The notes under the pieces: generated by a model
What the model saw: only the letters and a program-made list of their open reading frames with translations
The model's database searches: none
What the model was told of the DNA's origin: nothing
Made by a program: the position numbers and the translations under genes
Shown here: in pieces, positions 8,968 through 17,886 of the stretch
Layout of the letters: every line of letters begins with the position of its first letter
How positions within the stretch are numbered: the stretch's first letter is position 1
Assembly: GCA_016791475.1 (NCBI GenBank)
Contig: JAEUWI010000014.1
Location: 1-64,000, forward strand
Length of the DNA: 64,000 nt
Direction: 5' to 3'
Source: Candidatus Hydrogenedentota bacterium
GTDB lineage: Bacteria > Hydrogenedentota > Hydrogenedentia > Hydrogenedentales > JAEUWI01

Positions 8968-9080
8968 GAACCGCGAATGGAAGCGAATTCTGGTGCAAAT
9001 AAGAGAGGCGAGCCAGGCTCAAACTCTTGTGAGCGCGACCGTTGGACAAATTCGCGTCCATTCGCGTTCATTCGCGGTTC
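8968..9080. mobile_element. MITE-like inverted-repeat element, 113 bp
   Basis: The left end GAACCGCGAATGGAAGCGAA (8968-8987) faces the right end at 9049-9080, which on the opposite strand reads GAACCGCGAATG, then AACGCGAATG and GACGCGAATT. The core between them has no coding signal. The right end overlaps the last codons and TGA stop of prmC (9068). The same terminal motif AACC-CGAATGGA recurs at 47934-48193. Confidence 0.7.
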
Positions 9081-9919
9081 AGAATACTCCCCCTTCGCCC
9101 GCTGGCGATTCTATTGTGCCCCGCGAGGTCTTCCGCAATCTTTATCTCCTCGTAGCACGCACCGGCGAGGAGTGTGCGGAGTGCGGGGCCCTGGGCCTCC
9201 CCCATCTCCAGCGCGAGAAGTCCGCCGGGCACGAGCCAGTCTTGCGCCTGTGCGACGATGCGGCGGATGCAGTCCAGCCCGTCACTTCCGGAGAGGAGCG
9301 CGCGGGGATCTTCGTAGTTCCGGATATCCGGTGCGAGTCCCTCCCACTCGTCATCCTGCACGTAGGGTGGATTCGATACGATCACATCGAAGGGGCCAGC
9401 ATCCGCTGGCAGGGGCGCGAAGAGATCGCCTTCGACAACGTTGAGCGTGACCCCATGGCGGGCGGCGTTGGCGCGGGCGGCGTCCACCGCGATTGGATTG
9501 AGATCGCCGGCCCACCATTCCCCGCCTCGGGCGTTCTTTGCAATGCTTAGGATCACGCAGCCGGTGCCGGTGCAGAGATCCAGCACGCGCCCTTCCGAGT
9601 CGCCCAGATGGTCAAGGGCAACCTCGACGAGATGCTCGGTCTCGGGCCGTGGCACGAGCAGGGGCGGCGGCGTGTCGAATTCGAGAGAGAAGAATTCCCA
9701 GTTGCCCAGGATATGGGCCACGGGCTCGTGGGCGAGCCTCCGAAGCACCAGTGGCTCCAGGAGGTCAGCGTCCGCCGCGGAAGCGGCATTCATAATCAGT
9801 CGGGCACGGTCCCAACCCCAGGCGTGGCCGGCGAGAAGGTTGGCTTCGAACTCGGGGGTTTCCGTGACGCCCGCGAGGCGTTTTGCCGTCTCCGCCAGAA
9901 CCTCGCGGACCGTGGCCAT
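9068..9919 (-). CDS. prmC: Release factor N5-glutamine methyltransferase
   Basis: A 283-residue SAM-dependent enzyme that methylates the Gln of the GGQ motif in release factors. The helical N-terminal domain covers roughly residues 1-85, followed by RPETE (91-95), the SAM loop DLCTGTGC (114-121) and the catalytic NPPY motif (183-186). The start overlaps the prfA stop by one base (TAATG), so the enzyme is coupled to its substrate RF1. The last codons (ILNRE-stop) are contributed by a dispersed inverted-repeat element that covers 8968-9080. The natural C-terminus may therefore have been replaced by repeat-derived residues, but all catalytic parts are intact. Confidence 0.97.
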   Translation of the reverse strand: MATVREVLAETAKRLAGVTETPEFEANLLAGHAWGWDRARLIMNAASAADADLLEPLVLRRLAHEPVAHILGNWEFFSLEFDTPPPLLVPRPETEHLVEVALDHLGDSEGRVLDLCTGTGCVILSIAKNARGGEWWAGDLNPIAVDAARANAARHGVTLNVVEGDLFAPLPADAGPFDVIVSNPPYVQDDEWEGLAPDIRNYEDPRALLSGSDGLDCIRRIVAQAQDWLVPGGLLALEMGEAQGPALRTLLAGACYEEIKIAEDLAGHNRIASGRRGSILNRE

Positions 9920-10998
9920 TACTCTTCCGTGAGTTTCGCGGCGCGGTCGGCGGCGATGAGGGAGTTCACCACTTCATCCAGCTCGCCGCCGCTCATGACG
10001 CGGTCGAGGGAATTGATCGATAGCTTGATGCGGTGATCGGTAAGGCGATTCTGGGGGAAGTTGTAGGTGCGGATGCGCTCGCTGCGATCGCCGCTCCCCA
10101 CCTGAGACTTGCGGTCTTTCGAACGGCTGTCGGCCTCTTCCTGCATCTTAATATCGAGGAGGCGCGCGCGAAGCACCTTCAGGGCCTTGGCCTTGTTCTT
10201 GTGCTGAGACTTTTCGTCCTGGCAGGTGACGATCATACCCGTGGGCTTATAGGTGACGCGGACGGCGGAGTCGGTGGTGTTCACGCTCTGGCCACCGGGC
10301 CCGGAACTGCGGTATACGTCGAACTGGAGATCGTTCATGTCGAGCTCCAGTTCCACTTCTTCCGCTTCGGGCATTACGGCCACGGTAACGGCCGAGGTGT
10401 GTACGCGGCCCTGGGTCTCGGTATCGGGCACACGCTGGACGCGGTGCACTCCGCCTTCGAACTTCATTTGACTGAAGACCTGATCGCCCGTGATCTGGAA
10501 AGAGATTTCCTTGTAGCCGCCCAGCTCCGTGACGTGTGAATTCATGACGTCGATCTTCCAGCCCTTGCGCTCCACAAATCGGGAGTACATGCGGAAGAGA
10601 TCGGCCACGAAGAGCGCGGCTTCGTCGCCGCCCGTGCCCGCCCGGATTTCGACGATGGTGTTCTTGTCGTCGTTGGGATCCTTGGGCACGAGGAGCATGC
10701 GCAACTCCTGCTCAAGGGACTCGAGCGAGACACGCAACGTGTCCCGCTCTTCCTCGGCGAGGGCGAGCATTTCGGGGTCGTTTTCCTCGCGGATAACGGC
10801 CTCGGCTTCCCGGAGGCCGTTTTCCTGTTCCTCGTAGCGGCGAAAACAGCGCACGAGATCGTTCATCTCGGCGTGGGCCTTGGCATGCTTGCGATAGGCT
10901 TCGGGATCGGCCGCCACTTCCTGCGTGGACATGGCCGCGCTCAACCGGTCGGACTCAGCCGCGACGGCGAGGAGCTTTTCGCGCATGTTTCTATCCAT
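9919..10998 (-). CDS. prfA: Peptide chain release factor 1
   Basis: A 359-residue class I release factor reading UAA and UAG. The stop-codon recognition loop has PDT at residues 191-193, matching the PxT tripeptide of RF1 rather than the SPF of RF2. GGQ is at 235-237 in SSGPGGQSVN. The N-terminal coiled region and GTGGDEAALF are normal. It is central in rpmE-prfA-prmC. Working RF1 here bears on the TAG in the gene at 80-643: TAG should be read as a stop in this organism. Confidence 0.98.
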   Translation of the reverse strand: MDRNMREKLLAVAAESDRLSAAMSTQEVAADPEAYRKHAKAHAEMNDLVRCFRRYEEQENGLREAEAVIREENDPEMLALAEEERDTLRVSLESLEQELRMLLVPKDPNDDKNTIVEIRAGTGGDEAALFVADLFRMYSRFVERKGWKIDVMNSHVTELGGYKEISFQITGDQVFSQMKFEGGVHRVQRVPDTETQGRVHTSAVTVAVMPEAEEVELELDMNDLQFDVYRSSGPGGQSVNTTDSAVRVTYKPTGMIVTCQDEKSQHKNKAKALKVLRARLLDIKMQEEADSRSKDRKSQVGSGDRSERIRTYNFPQNRLTDHRIKLSINSLDRVMSGGELDEVVNSLIAADRAAKLTEE

Positions 10999-11010
10999 GT
11001 TGAAAGGCGC

Positions 11011-11271
11011 TTAGTCCTTTTTCAACGTGCGGGCGTACTTCTTCTGGAAGCGTTCTACGCGACCTTCGGTGTCGATGAACTTCTGCTTGCCCGTGTAGAA
11101 GGGATGGGAACGGCTTGAGATTTCCAGCGTGAAGAGGGGATATTCCTTGCCGTCTTCCCAGGTGATGGTGCGATCGGTCTTCACGGTGGAGCGGGTAATC
11201 CAGGCTTCGTCCGCGCCTACATCCTTAAATACCACATCCCGGTAGTTCTTCGGGTGAATGCCTTCTTTCAT
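11011..11271 (-). CDS. rpmE2: 50S ribosomal protein bL31, zinc-free type B
   Basis: An 86-residue protein starting at ATG 11271 with AAGGAG upstream; the longer frame is rejected because it adds 27 unrelated residues. [15 protein letters not shown] and the [20 protein letters not shown] segment are typical of bL31. The two CxxC zinc-binding pairs of type A are absent, which defines the type B (C-minus) paralogue, elsewhere often used in zinc limitation. Only this copy is visible here. It is 12 bp from prfA and probably cotranscribed with it. Confidence 0.95.
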   Translation of the reverse strand: MKEGIHPKNYRDVVFKDVGADEAWITRSTVKTDRTITWEDGKEYPLFTLEISSRSHPFYTGKQKFIDTEGRVERFQKKYARTLKKD

Positions 11272-11459
11272 GATGATTCTCCTTGATCGGGCTTTGGAGC
11301 CGCGCCATGTATTGCCGCCCGCCTTGAAATCCGCAAGGGCCTGGGGGCTCACTTAACCTGTAATAACCTAACGACAGCCAAGGTTGGAAGCGGGTGCCGT
11401 TGGGCCTGAAAATTCGGGCAGAACGCAACCGCAGGTGTTCCTGCCCGGCAAAACGCGAT

Positions 11460-11489
11460 ACTATACCATTCGTTGGGGTTGGGAAGCAA
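11460..11489 (-). promoter_or_regulatory. Candidate promoter of rpmE-prfA-prmC
   Basis: On the minus strand TTGCTT (11484-11489) is followed after 18 bp by TATAGT (11460-11465). This leaves a leader of about 180 nt before rpmE. No zinc-regulator operator is recognised. Confidence 0.45.
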
Positions 11490-11492
11490 CTT

Positions 11493-13040
11493 TCAGACGC
11501 TGGCCGCAACATCTACGGGCCGGATCGGCACCTCGCTGCTGGAGAGCGCCAGGTATTTGTTCATGGCGTTCAGGTAGGCCGTAACGGCGGCTTCGATAAT
11601 GTCCGTGCTCGCGCCGTTGCCCTTGTAGGTCTTTCCACTGAAAGAAACCGTTACATAAGCCTCGCCCAGGGCGTCTTTACCCGGAGTGGTGGCGCGGACA
11701 TCGAACTGTTCCAGGCGACCGGAGACGCCGATGATGCGTTCGATGGCCATGCACGCGGCGTGAACCGGGCCGTCGCCCGTGGCCGTATCGGTGTAGGTCT
11801 CCTCGCCTTTGGAAAGGGTCACCAGGGCCATGGACGGGTCATTGCCGGAGGTTCGTAGCTGCTTGAGGTGATATACCTCGAAGCTTTCGTTATTCAGCGA
11901 CACGATCAGCATGCGCAAATCGTCGTCGTAGACTTCCTTTTTCTTGTCGGCCAGGGCGATAAACTTCTCGTAGAGCTGGCTGATGGCGGCGTCGTCCAGC
12001 TTGTAGCCCAGGTGCTCGCTTCGATTGGCCAGCCCCGCGCGCCCGGAATGCTTACCCAGGACCAGCTCGCTCCGGTTACGCCCCACGGATTCGGGGGTCA
12101 TGATTTCATAGGTCTGGCGGTTCGCAATCATGCCGTGCTGGTGAATGCCGGACTCGTGGGCGAAGGCGTTGCGGCCGACAATGGGCTTGTTGTAGGGGAT
12201 GGCGAGGCCGGTAATCTTGCTGAGGAGACTGCTGGAGGGCACCAGCTCGACGGAATCGATGCCGCAGTCGAAGGGATAGATGTCGTGACGGGTGCGCATG
12301 GCCATGACGACTTCTTCGAGGGCGGTGTTGCCCGCGCGCTCGCCAATGCCGCTCACGGTACACTCGACCTGGCGCGCGCCACCGAGCACCGCGGCCAGCG
12401 CGTTGGCCACGGCGAGACCGAGATCATTGTGGTTGTGAGAGGAGAAAACGATCTTGTCGGAACCCGGCACGTTCTTGATCACGTGCTCGAACATGCCCCG
12501 AATTTCGCCGGGAGTGGTGTAGCCCACGGTGTCGGGGAGATTGATGACATCCGCGCCCGCCTGAACGGCGACCTTGGTGACCTCCACCAGGAAGTCCCAG
12601 TCGGAGCGGGTGGCGTCTTCGGCGGAGTATTCCACGCGCGGCACGAGGCTCTTGGCCAGGGTCACCGCTTTCCCCACGTGGTCGAGCACTTCCTGACGCG
12701 ACATGCGCAGCTTGTGTTCGAGGTGGATATCGGAGGTGGCGAGAAAGGTGTGCAGCACGGGGCGCTTCGCTTTTTCCAGCGCGCTGGCCGCGCGCTCGAT
12801 GTCTTTGGGCAGGGCGCGGGCGAGGGCGGCCACCCGGGCGCGCTCCACGGCCTGGCCCACCTTGCGGACCGCCTCATACTCCTGGTTGGACGCAATGGGG
12901 AAGCCGGCCTCTATAATGTCCACACCAAGCCGATCGAGCTGCTGGGCCATTTGGACCTTTTCGCGCTCATCCATGCTCGCTCCGGGCGACTGTTCGCCGT
13001 CCCGCAGGGTGGTGTCAAAAATCTCGATCTGTACTGCCAT
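11493..13040 (-). CDS. leuA: 2-isopropylmalate synthase
   Basis: A 515-residue protein catalysing the first committed step of leucine synthesis, condensation of 2-ketoisovalerate with acetyl-CoA. The DRE-TIM barrel signature [16 protein letters not shown] begins at residue 8. The metal-binding [16 protein letters not shown] motif and the GIGERAGN loop follow. The C-terminal third is the LeuA dimer regulatory domain, where leucine normally binds. The start at ATG 13040 gives the standard [15 protein letters not shown]-terminus; the extended frame to 13208 runs through the promoter region and is rejected. leuB, leuC and leuD are not in the window. Confidence 0.96.
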   Translation of the reverse strand: MAVQIEIFDTTLRDGEQSPGASMDEREKVQMAQQLDRLGVDIIEAGFPIASNQEYEAVRKVGQAVERARVAALARALPKDIERAASALEKAKRPVLHTFLATSDIHLEHKLRMSRQEVLDHVGKAVTLAKSLVPRVEYSAEDATRSDWDFLVEVTKVAVQAGADVINLPDTVGYTTPGEIRGMFEHVIKNVPGSDKIVFSSHNHNDLGLAVANALAAVLGGARQVECTVSGIGERAGNTALEEVVMAMRTRHDIYPFDCGIDSVELVPSSSLLSKITGLAIPYNKPIVGRNAFAHESGIHQHGMIANRQTYEIMTPESVGRNRSELVLGKHSGRAGLANRSEHLGYKLDDAAISQLYEKFIALADKKKEVYDDDLRMLIVSLNNESFEVYHLKQLRTSGNDPSMALVTLSKGEETYTDTATGDGPVHAACMAIERIIGVSGRLEQFDVRATTPGKDALGEAYVTVSFSGKTYKGNGASTDIIEAAVTAYLNAMNKYLALSSSEVPIRPVDVAASV

Positions 13041-13160
13041 GACTGCTGGCTCTCCTCTTCGTAGCGGCCGCGGGGCGGTCCCCTGCCCCCTTCGGGGCGA
13101 TAGTGCCGGGGCGGGGACAGGCGCGATGGGAGCGCGTGGTCCCGCCGGACCCGGCCCTAT

Positions 13161-13190
13161 AGTATAAAGCCCCATCCGGGAATTTCGCAA
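13161..13190 (-). promoter_or_regulatory. Candidate leuA promoter
   Basis: Minus-strand TTGCGA (13185-13190), 18-bp spacer, TATACT (13161-13166). The leader to the leuA ATG is about 115 nt and very GC-rich. I see no clear leucine leader peptide or T-box. Confidence 0.45.
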
Positions 13191-13236
13191 TGCGGCGGCT
13201 TGCGGCATGGCGGGGCCGGGTTGCTATACTCGGCCC

Positions 13237-13806
13237 ATGCGTATTGAAGACCATAAAGCCTTGCGGCGGATGATCCTGGAATTGTTGTACCAGTCCTATC
13301 TGGACGATCCCCTCCGCATGGTCGAGCCGGAGGTATTTTTCGCCCATCCCCCGCTTGACCGCCACAATATCGTGCCCAACATGCACTATCTGTCGGACCG
13401 GAAACTGGTGGAGATGATGATGGGTTACACACCGCCCATGTTCTCCGCCGTGCGAATCACGGCCGCGGGCATCGATCTGGTGGAGCACCGATTCGCTTTC
13501 GACCTCCAGTTCCCCCCGCTGAGCGGGGGGCCCGAAACAGAGATTCCCGCATTGCTGGAACGCTTGATCGAGGAATGTGATTTCCTGCCCCTGGAAGGCG
13601 TGGCGCGGCACCAGCTTCTGGGCGATGCGCTGCACCTGCGGGAAGAACTGAATCGCCCCGTGGCGCGGTGGCGCCCCGCCCTTGTACGCGTCCTGCTGGA
13701 CGTGATCGAGGAACACCGCGCGGCAGCCGACACCCCGCTGGCGGTGCTGGATCGTCTCCGGGCCGCGCTTGACGCCGTACTTAAGGCGCAGGCGCGTCCC
13801 TCCTGA
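13237..13806 (+). CDS. Small winged-helix-like protein of unknown function
   Basis: About 189 residues from ATG 13237, only seven bases after a TATACT box (13225-13230), so translation may begin almost at the 5' end of the mRNA. The first 90 residues alternate predicted helices with a turn (ALRRMILELLYQSY, HNIVPNMHYLSDRKLVEMMMG, AVRITAAGIDLVEHRF), resembling the winged-helix arrangement of PadR-like or phage-repressor-like proteins. The C-terminal half is helical and Leu/Arg-rich. No catalytic motif is seen. It diverges from leuA and converges on the HDOD gene with no gap (ends 13806 against 13807). The function is not recognised. Confidence 0.6.
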   Translation: MRIEDHKALRRMILELLYQSYLDDPLRMVEPEVFFAHPPLDRHNIVPNMHYLSDRKLVEMMMGYTPPMFSAVRITAAGIDLVEHRFAFDLQFPPLSGGPETEIPALLERLIEECDFLPLEGVARHQLLGDALHLREELNRPVARWRPALVRVLLDVIEEHRAAADTPLAVLDRLRAALDAVLKAQARPS

Positions 13807-14715
13807 TCAGGCGGCGCGCCCGGTCAGGCTGCCAACCATCTGCTCGATCTTGGCCGCGTTCTCGACCAGTTCGGCCACCACGGTTGCGCAATGGGCTTCG
13901 GTGAGTCCAAGACGCGCCATGATCTCCGGGGACAACTCCGGCGCGCACCCACCGCTCGCTTCGCCCAATCCCGCCTTGTAGGTCAAAATGTTGGCCGCCG
14001 CGATGATGTAGACCTGCTCTGGATCCAGCGTGGCGGCGGCGGGGTCGTGATGAAACCTGATCGTTTCCACGACGCTCTCCGGGAGATTCCAATATTCGCC
14101 CAGGAGCCCGCCCACGGTGGCGTGGGTCATGCCAAAAATGGGAAGCTCCGCATCGGCAATGGAGCAGGGCTTTGCGTTGGCGTCGGCGACGGCGTCGCGG
14201 AAGAATTCCGGATAAAGCCAGTCGAGTACGACTTTGCCGATGTCGTGAAGCAGCCCGGACTCAAAGCAGCCCTCGGTATTTCGCTTCAGCAATTTGGCAA
14301 TGCGATCCGCCGCGATGGCGACGGCGAGGGAATGACGCCAGAGCTGGGGGCGGTCGTACTTGGAGGGCACCGAATCGAAAGCCTGAAAGGCGGTCGCGGT
14401 CAGGGTCAGATTTCGCACTTCGAGAAAGCCCAGCACAACGATGGCCTGGGTAACGGTTTTGATTTGCCTGTAGAAACCGTAGTAGGACGAGTTCACAAGC
14501 TTGAGGAGCGTCGCCGAAAGACTCTGATCGGCGGCGATGAGCCGACCGAGATCAATGGCGGAGGCATCGGGGTCCGCTGCCGTACTAAGGATCTTGCCCA
14601 ATACGGCGGGCAGGGTGGGCAGTTCCCGGATGTTGAGCAGTGCTTCTTCTATATTGGGAGTTTTCACCAATGTGAATCCTTCTGGTGTTTCAATCGAGCG
14701 TTTCGCTATAGTCAT
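13807..14715 (-). CDS. HDOD-domain protein
   Basis: A 302-residue protein with one HDOD domain covering about residues 20-240. LPTLPAVLGKILSTAADPDAS, LIAADQSLSATLLKLVNSSYYGF and GLLHDIGKVVLDW are family hallmarks. The metal-binding HD pair survives in LLHDIGK, yet most HDOD proteins lack the full HD phosphohydrolase set, so activity cannot be assumed. HDOD proteins usually act as scaffolds in signalling, chemotaxis or c-di-GMP-linked pathways. No REC, EAL or GGDEF domain is attached. It is a single gene with the nearest signalling neighbour, a diguanylate cyclase, about 1.3 kb away on the same strand. Confidence 0.9.
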   Translation of the reverse strand: MTIAKRSIETPEGFTLVKTPNIEEALLNIRELPTLPAVLGKILSTAADPDASAIDLGRLIAADQSLSATLLKLVNSSYYGFYRQIKTVTQAIVVLGFLEVRNLTLTATAFQAFDSVPSKYDRPQLWRHSLAVAIAADRIAKLLKRNTEGCFESGLLHDIGKVVLDWLYPEFFRDAVADANAKPCSIADAELPIFGMTHATVGGLLGEYWNLPESVVETIRFHHDPAAATLDPEQVYIIAAANILTYKAGLGEASGGCAPELSPEIMARLGLTEAHCATVVAELVENAAKIEQMVGSLTGRAA

Positions 14716-14911
14716 AATACGTCATGGAAGAGATCGAAGCAAGCCTCTTTCACATGGTTGAAGTGTACCGCGTCGGGAGCGCGGTATGCCCCGGTGCGCG
14801 TGTGGGACGCGGGCAGCACCCCACACCGGCGGCGGGGCATTCTGACCGACCCGGACGACCTGGCCGTTGGCCACGGTCGATTGTTGTGCCACACCAAGGA
14901 GTACCCCGGAC

Positions 14912-15397
14912 ATGCCCACTGATGCCACTGTCCCCCCCGTCGGCAAGAAAGCCCCCACCTTCACCGCGACCAGCCATACCGGCGAGAAGGTGAGGTTGAG
15001 TCAATTCAAAGGCCGGTACGTTGTGTTGTATTTCTACCCGAAGGACAACACGCCCGGGTGCACGGTAGAGGCCCGTGAGTTTCGGGACGCCCACGAGGAC
15101 TTCCTGGCGGCCAATGCCGTGGTACTCGGGGTGAGTCCGGATTCCGCCGCATCGCACTGCAAGTTCATGGAGCGCTTCGAGCTCAACTTCACCCTGCTGG
15201 CGGACGAGAGCCACGCGCTGGCCGAGGCCTACGGTGTCTGGGTGGAAAAGAGCATGTACGGCAAGACCTTTGAGGGCATCCAGCGCTCCACCTTCCTCAT
15301 CGGGCCGGACGGCACCCTGATCCAGGCGTGGCCCAAGGTGAAAGCCGAGGGGCACGCCGGCCAGGTACTCAAATACCTGTCCGGCCTCCAGCATTAA
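14912..15397 (+). CDS. bcp: Thioredoxin-dependent peroxiredoxin, BCP/PrxQ type
   Basis: A 161-residue cytoplasmic peroxidase with the start at ATG 14912 behind AAGGAG. The active site FYPKDNTPGCTVEAREFRD places the peroxidatic Cys at residue 50. The common PrxQ resolving Cys five residues on is Arg55 here. Cys83, in SHCKFMERF, sits about where PrxQ enzymes with the alpha-3 resolving Cys carry it, so an atypical 2-Cys mechanism through C50-C83 is possible; a 1-Cys mechanism is the alternative. A GC-rich hairpin lacking a T-run (15404-15428) follows, between convergent genes. Confidence 0.94.
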   Translation: MPTDATVPPVGKKAPTFTATSHTGEKVRLSQFKGRYVVLYFYPKDNTPGCTVEAREFRDAHEDFLAANAVVLGVSPDSAASHCKFMERFELNFTLLADESHALAEAYGVWVEKSMYGKTFEGIQRSTFLIGPDGTLIQAWPKVKAEGHAGQVLKYLSGLQH

Positions 15398-15403
15398 CAG
15401 GAG

Positions 15404-15428
15404 CGCCCTCCGCGCGGTGCGGAGGGCG
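15404..15428. terminator. GC-rich hairpin between convergent genes
   Basis: A perfect 10-bp stem (CGCCCTCCGC with GCGGAGGGCG) follows the peroxiredoxin stop codon. It has no T-run on either strand, so intrinsic termination is only possible, not shown. Confidence 0.4.
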
Positions 15429-15484
15429 AATCTGGATTGGCGTGGGCGCTATGGCGTCACGGCTTGATTCGTCACCCCCCGGAA

Positions 15485-16024
15485 TCACGGGGATTCAGTT
15501 TCGGGCGCGTGCTGCTGGCCGCTTTTCATGAGGGGTACGCGCGCCTGAAAAAAGGTTTCCTGGATGGCGGAAAGGGACGCGGGCGGCCAGTTGTTGGCCT
15601 TTAAGAGGCCTTCGTAGATGGTCCAGCGATTGTTGTTTTCGCTCATGACCACGAGGGCTTCCCGATCACGCTGAGCGCTGGTGGTCGCCTTCTTGTAGGC
15701 GCTGCTGCGCTGCACCGCGATCAGGCCGTTGTCTTCTTCGATTCCGAAGCCGCTGTCGAGAAACTCGGACACGAGGGTGTGGCGAATGGCGCGGGTGCGC
15801 ACCGCCTGTTTGATCTCCGGTGTATCGACCACGATACCGCCGACGGAATCGAGGGCAAACTCTTCCCGGCCCTCCGCGACAATGGCTTCGATGGACGCGG
15901 CGACCGCCTTGAGGTCATCGGCGGGCAGGGCCGAGTAATCGGGCTTCATGCTGATAAACGCGTTGGTGGTGCTGCAACCCGCGAGAGCCACGAGAGCGAC
16001 AACGAATACGACTGCTTTTTTCAT
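15485..16024 (-). CDS. Lipoprotein, possibly DUF1318/YdbL-like
   Basis: A 179-residue protein with a lipoprotein signal peptide, MKKAVVFVVALVALAGC, and the lipobox at LAGC (Cys17). The remainder is soluble and mostly helical. VRTRAIRHTLVSEFLDSGFGIEEDNGLIAV and the later ENNNRWTIYEGLLKANNW recall the pattern of YdbL-type DUF1318 proteins, in which a small periplasmic protein is encoded beside envelope functions; that match is tentative. The ATG overlaps the TGA of the diguanylate cyclase by 4 bp (16021-16024), so it is translated with that enzyme and could be a periplasmic partner. Confidence 0.6.
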   Translation of the reverse strand: MKKAVVFVVALVALAGCSTTNAFISMKPDYSALPADDLKAVAASIEAIVAEGREEFALDSVGGIVVDTPEIKQAVRTRAIRHTLVSEFLDSGFGIEEDNGLIAVQRSSAYKKATTSAQRDREALVVMSENNNRWTIYEGLLKANNWPPASLSAIQETFFQARVPLMKSGQQHAPETESP

Positions 16025-17625
16025 TTGCTTCCTTTTTCCGGTGCCAGCACCACTTGATTCTTGCCATTGCGCTTGGCCTGGTACAGCGCCTGATCGGCGG
16101 CGCGGAGCAGGTCTTCGGCATTCAGCATCACATCATGCTCCAGTATACTTACCCCGGCGCTGATCGTCACGCGGCGATCTTCGGGAACCTCGCGAAAGGG
16201 CGTGTTCGCAATGATGGCGCGAATACGTTCGCCCTCGACCTCGGCCCCCTCCCGCCCGGTCTGGGGCATGATGACGACAAATTCCTCGCCGCCGTAACGG
16301 GCGATAAGATCGCTCTTTCGAACGCACTTGAGGGTGCGCTCCGCGATTTCCTTGAGCACCAGATCGCCCGTCAAGTGGCCGTAGGTGTCGTTGAGCTTCT
16401 TGAAGTCATCCACGTCAAAGATCATGCACGCCAGGGGGAGGCGATAGCGGCTCGCCCGGTCGAATTCCTTCTGCATATGGTCGCGGAAGTGCCGATGATT
16501 GTAAAGTCCGGTCAGACCGTCCGTAATGGCGAGGCGTTCGAGGCGCTCGTTCGCCACCTGGATACTTTCAAAAAGCTGGGCGCGTTCCAGCGCATTGGAG
16601 GCGGCCTCGGCGACGATCTCGAAGAAGCTGATTTCCCGCGGGGTGAAGTTTCCTTCGAAGCGGGCGGCCCGCAACAGCAACGAGCCCACGTGCTGATCAA
16701 AGAGCACGATGGGGATGACGACGAGGCTGTTGATATTGGCCTGTTTAAGCTCTTGAACGAAGGGCTCGGAGGCCTGAGAGGTGCGGGCGTCGTTGACCAG
16801 GACCTTCTGATGGGTGTTCATGCTGTGATGCAGTTCGGGATACTTGAAGAGCTCGATGGTCTTGTCCACTACGGTCGCATCTTCATGGGAAGCCATGACG
16901 TGGCCGTGGGGATCCCCACCCCAGATGCGGACGATGGAGCAGCGGTCCGAACGAACCACCTTGGAAATGTGCTCGACGAATACGAAGAGAATGTCGTGTG
17001 CTCTGCGCTTGGCCGAGATGGCCTTCAGGATTGCAAGCACGGAGAAGAGGTCCGCCTTGTCTTTGGCGATACTCTCGTGCTGCACCGCCTGAACCCGCGC
17101 GTGTGTCGCCATCAAGTCCATGGCCAGCAAGGACATTTCCTTGTCGCTCGGTTCGGGGATTTCGGCGACCGCGGCGGCGTGCGCCCCATCCCAGCTACCG
17201 ATGGCGGCGAGGCAATCGAGGAGGGCGTCGGCATTGACGCGTTTGAGCGACCAGCCGCCGGTAAATCGGCCTTCACCCAGGTGAGAGCCGAGGAGGGTGA
17301 GGGTGATGTGGTTCGATATGCAGACGAAGAGACGATCCGAGGGCAGGAGAACCGAAGCGCGAATACTGGCCAGGGTCCCTCCCGGAATGGAGGCGGCGAG
17401 GATGGTGGTCCCCACCCACTCGGGAATGGCAGCGCCGCTATCGGCGACCAAGGCCAGGGTGGCTTCATCGGCCACGACCACCGCCCCGCCGTCCGCGCCG
17501 GTTTCCAGACGCTTGAGACACTCCTGAAGCAGGGTGAGATAAACGGCGTGATCATGGAGGGGGATGAAGGTGGAGAAGGAGGTGTTGTGGGCGACAAGGA
17601 GGCGGTCTAATAGAGGAGATTCCAT
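16021..17625 (-). CDS. GAF-GGDEF diguanylate cyclase
   Basis: A 534-residue protein. Residues 1-190 form an unrecognised N-terminal sensor region. A GAF domain covers about 195-350 (from AILKAISAKRRAHDILF through FEIVAEAASNALERAQLFE). A linker helix leads to a GGDEF domain (about 370-530) with the active-site motif GGEEF near residue 445. An RxxD product-inhibition site (RKSD) lies exactly five residues before it, so the enzyme should make c-di-GMP and be feedback inhibited. No membrane segment is evident. A small lipoprotein gene is coupled downstream by a 4-bp overlap. The spacer upstream (17626-17886) has no gene; it holds a short hairpin near 17680-17700. Confidence 0.93.
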   Translation of the reverse strand: MESPLLDRLLVAHNTSFSTFIPLHDHAVYLTLLQECLKRLETGADGGAVVVADEATLALVADSGAAIPEWVGTTILAASIPGGTLASIRASVLLPSDRLFVCISNHITLTLLGSHLGEGRFTGGWSLKRVNADALLDCLAAIGSWDGAHAAAVAEIPEPSDKEMSLLAMDLMATHARVQAVQHESIAKDKADLFSVLAILKAISAKRRAHDILFVFVEHISKVVRSDRCSIVRIWGGDPHGHVMASHEDATVVDKTIELFKYPELHHSMNTHQKVLVNDARTSQASEPFVQELKQANINSLVVIPIVLFDQHVGSLLLRAARFEGNFTPREISFFEIVAEAASNALERAQLFESIQVANERLERLAITDGLTGLYNHRHFRDHMQKEFDRASRYRLPLACMIFDVDDFKKLNDTYGHLTGDLVLKEIAERTLKCVRKSDLIARYGGEEFVVIMPQTGREGAEVEGERIRAIIANTPFREVPEDRRVTISAGVSILEHDVMLNAEDLLRAADQALYQAKRNGKNQVVLAPEKGSK

Positions 17626-17886
17626 ACGCGCTTTGGAAGTACTTTCTTTTGATCGGGCGGCCCTGTTCCCGCCGACGCCACAGCGTGGCGGTCTCCGGCG
17701 GAGGTCCGAGACAACGAAAACGGACCGGGATGCCTATGGTCGTAAAGTAAGATCAAGCTGGACGCCATCGATAACGAAACCCGACCGGGGTATCGACCGC
17801 TCAAGTCCAGCCAAAACGCCCACACCAACCATCGATGGCGACTCGCATAATTATCGTTTCCCCCGCCCCGATTGTCAAGGAAAGGT

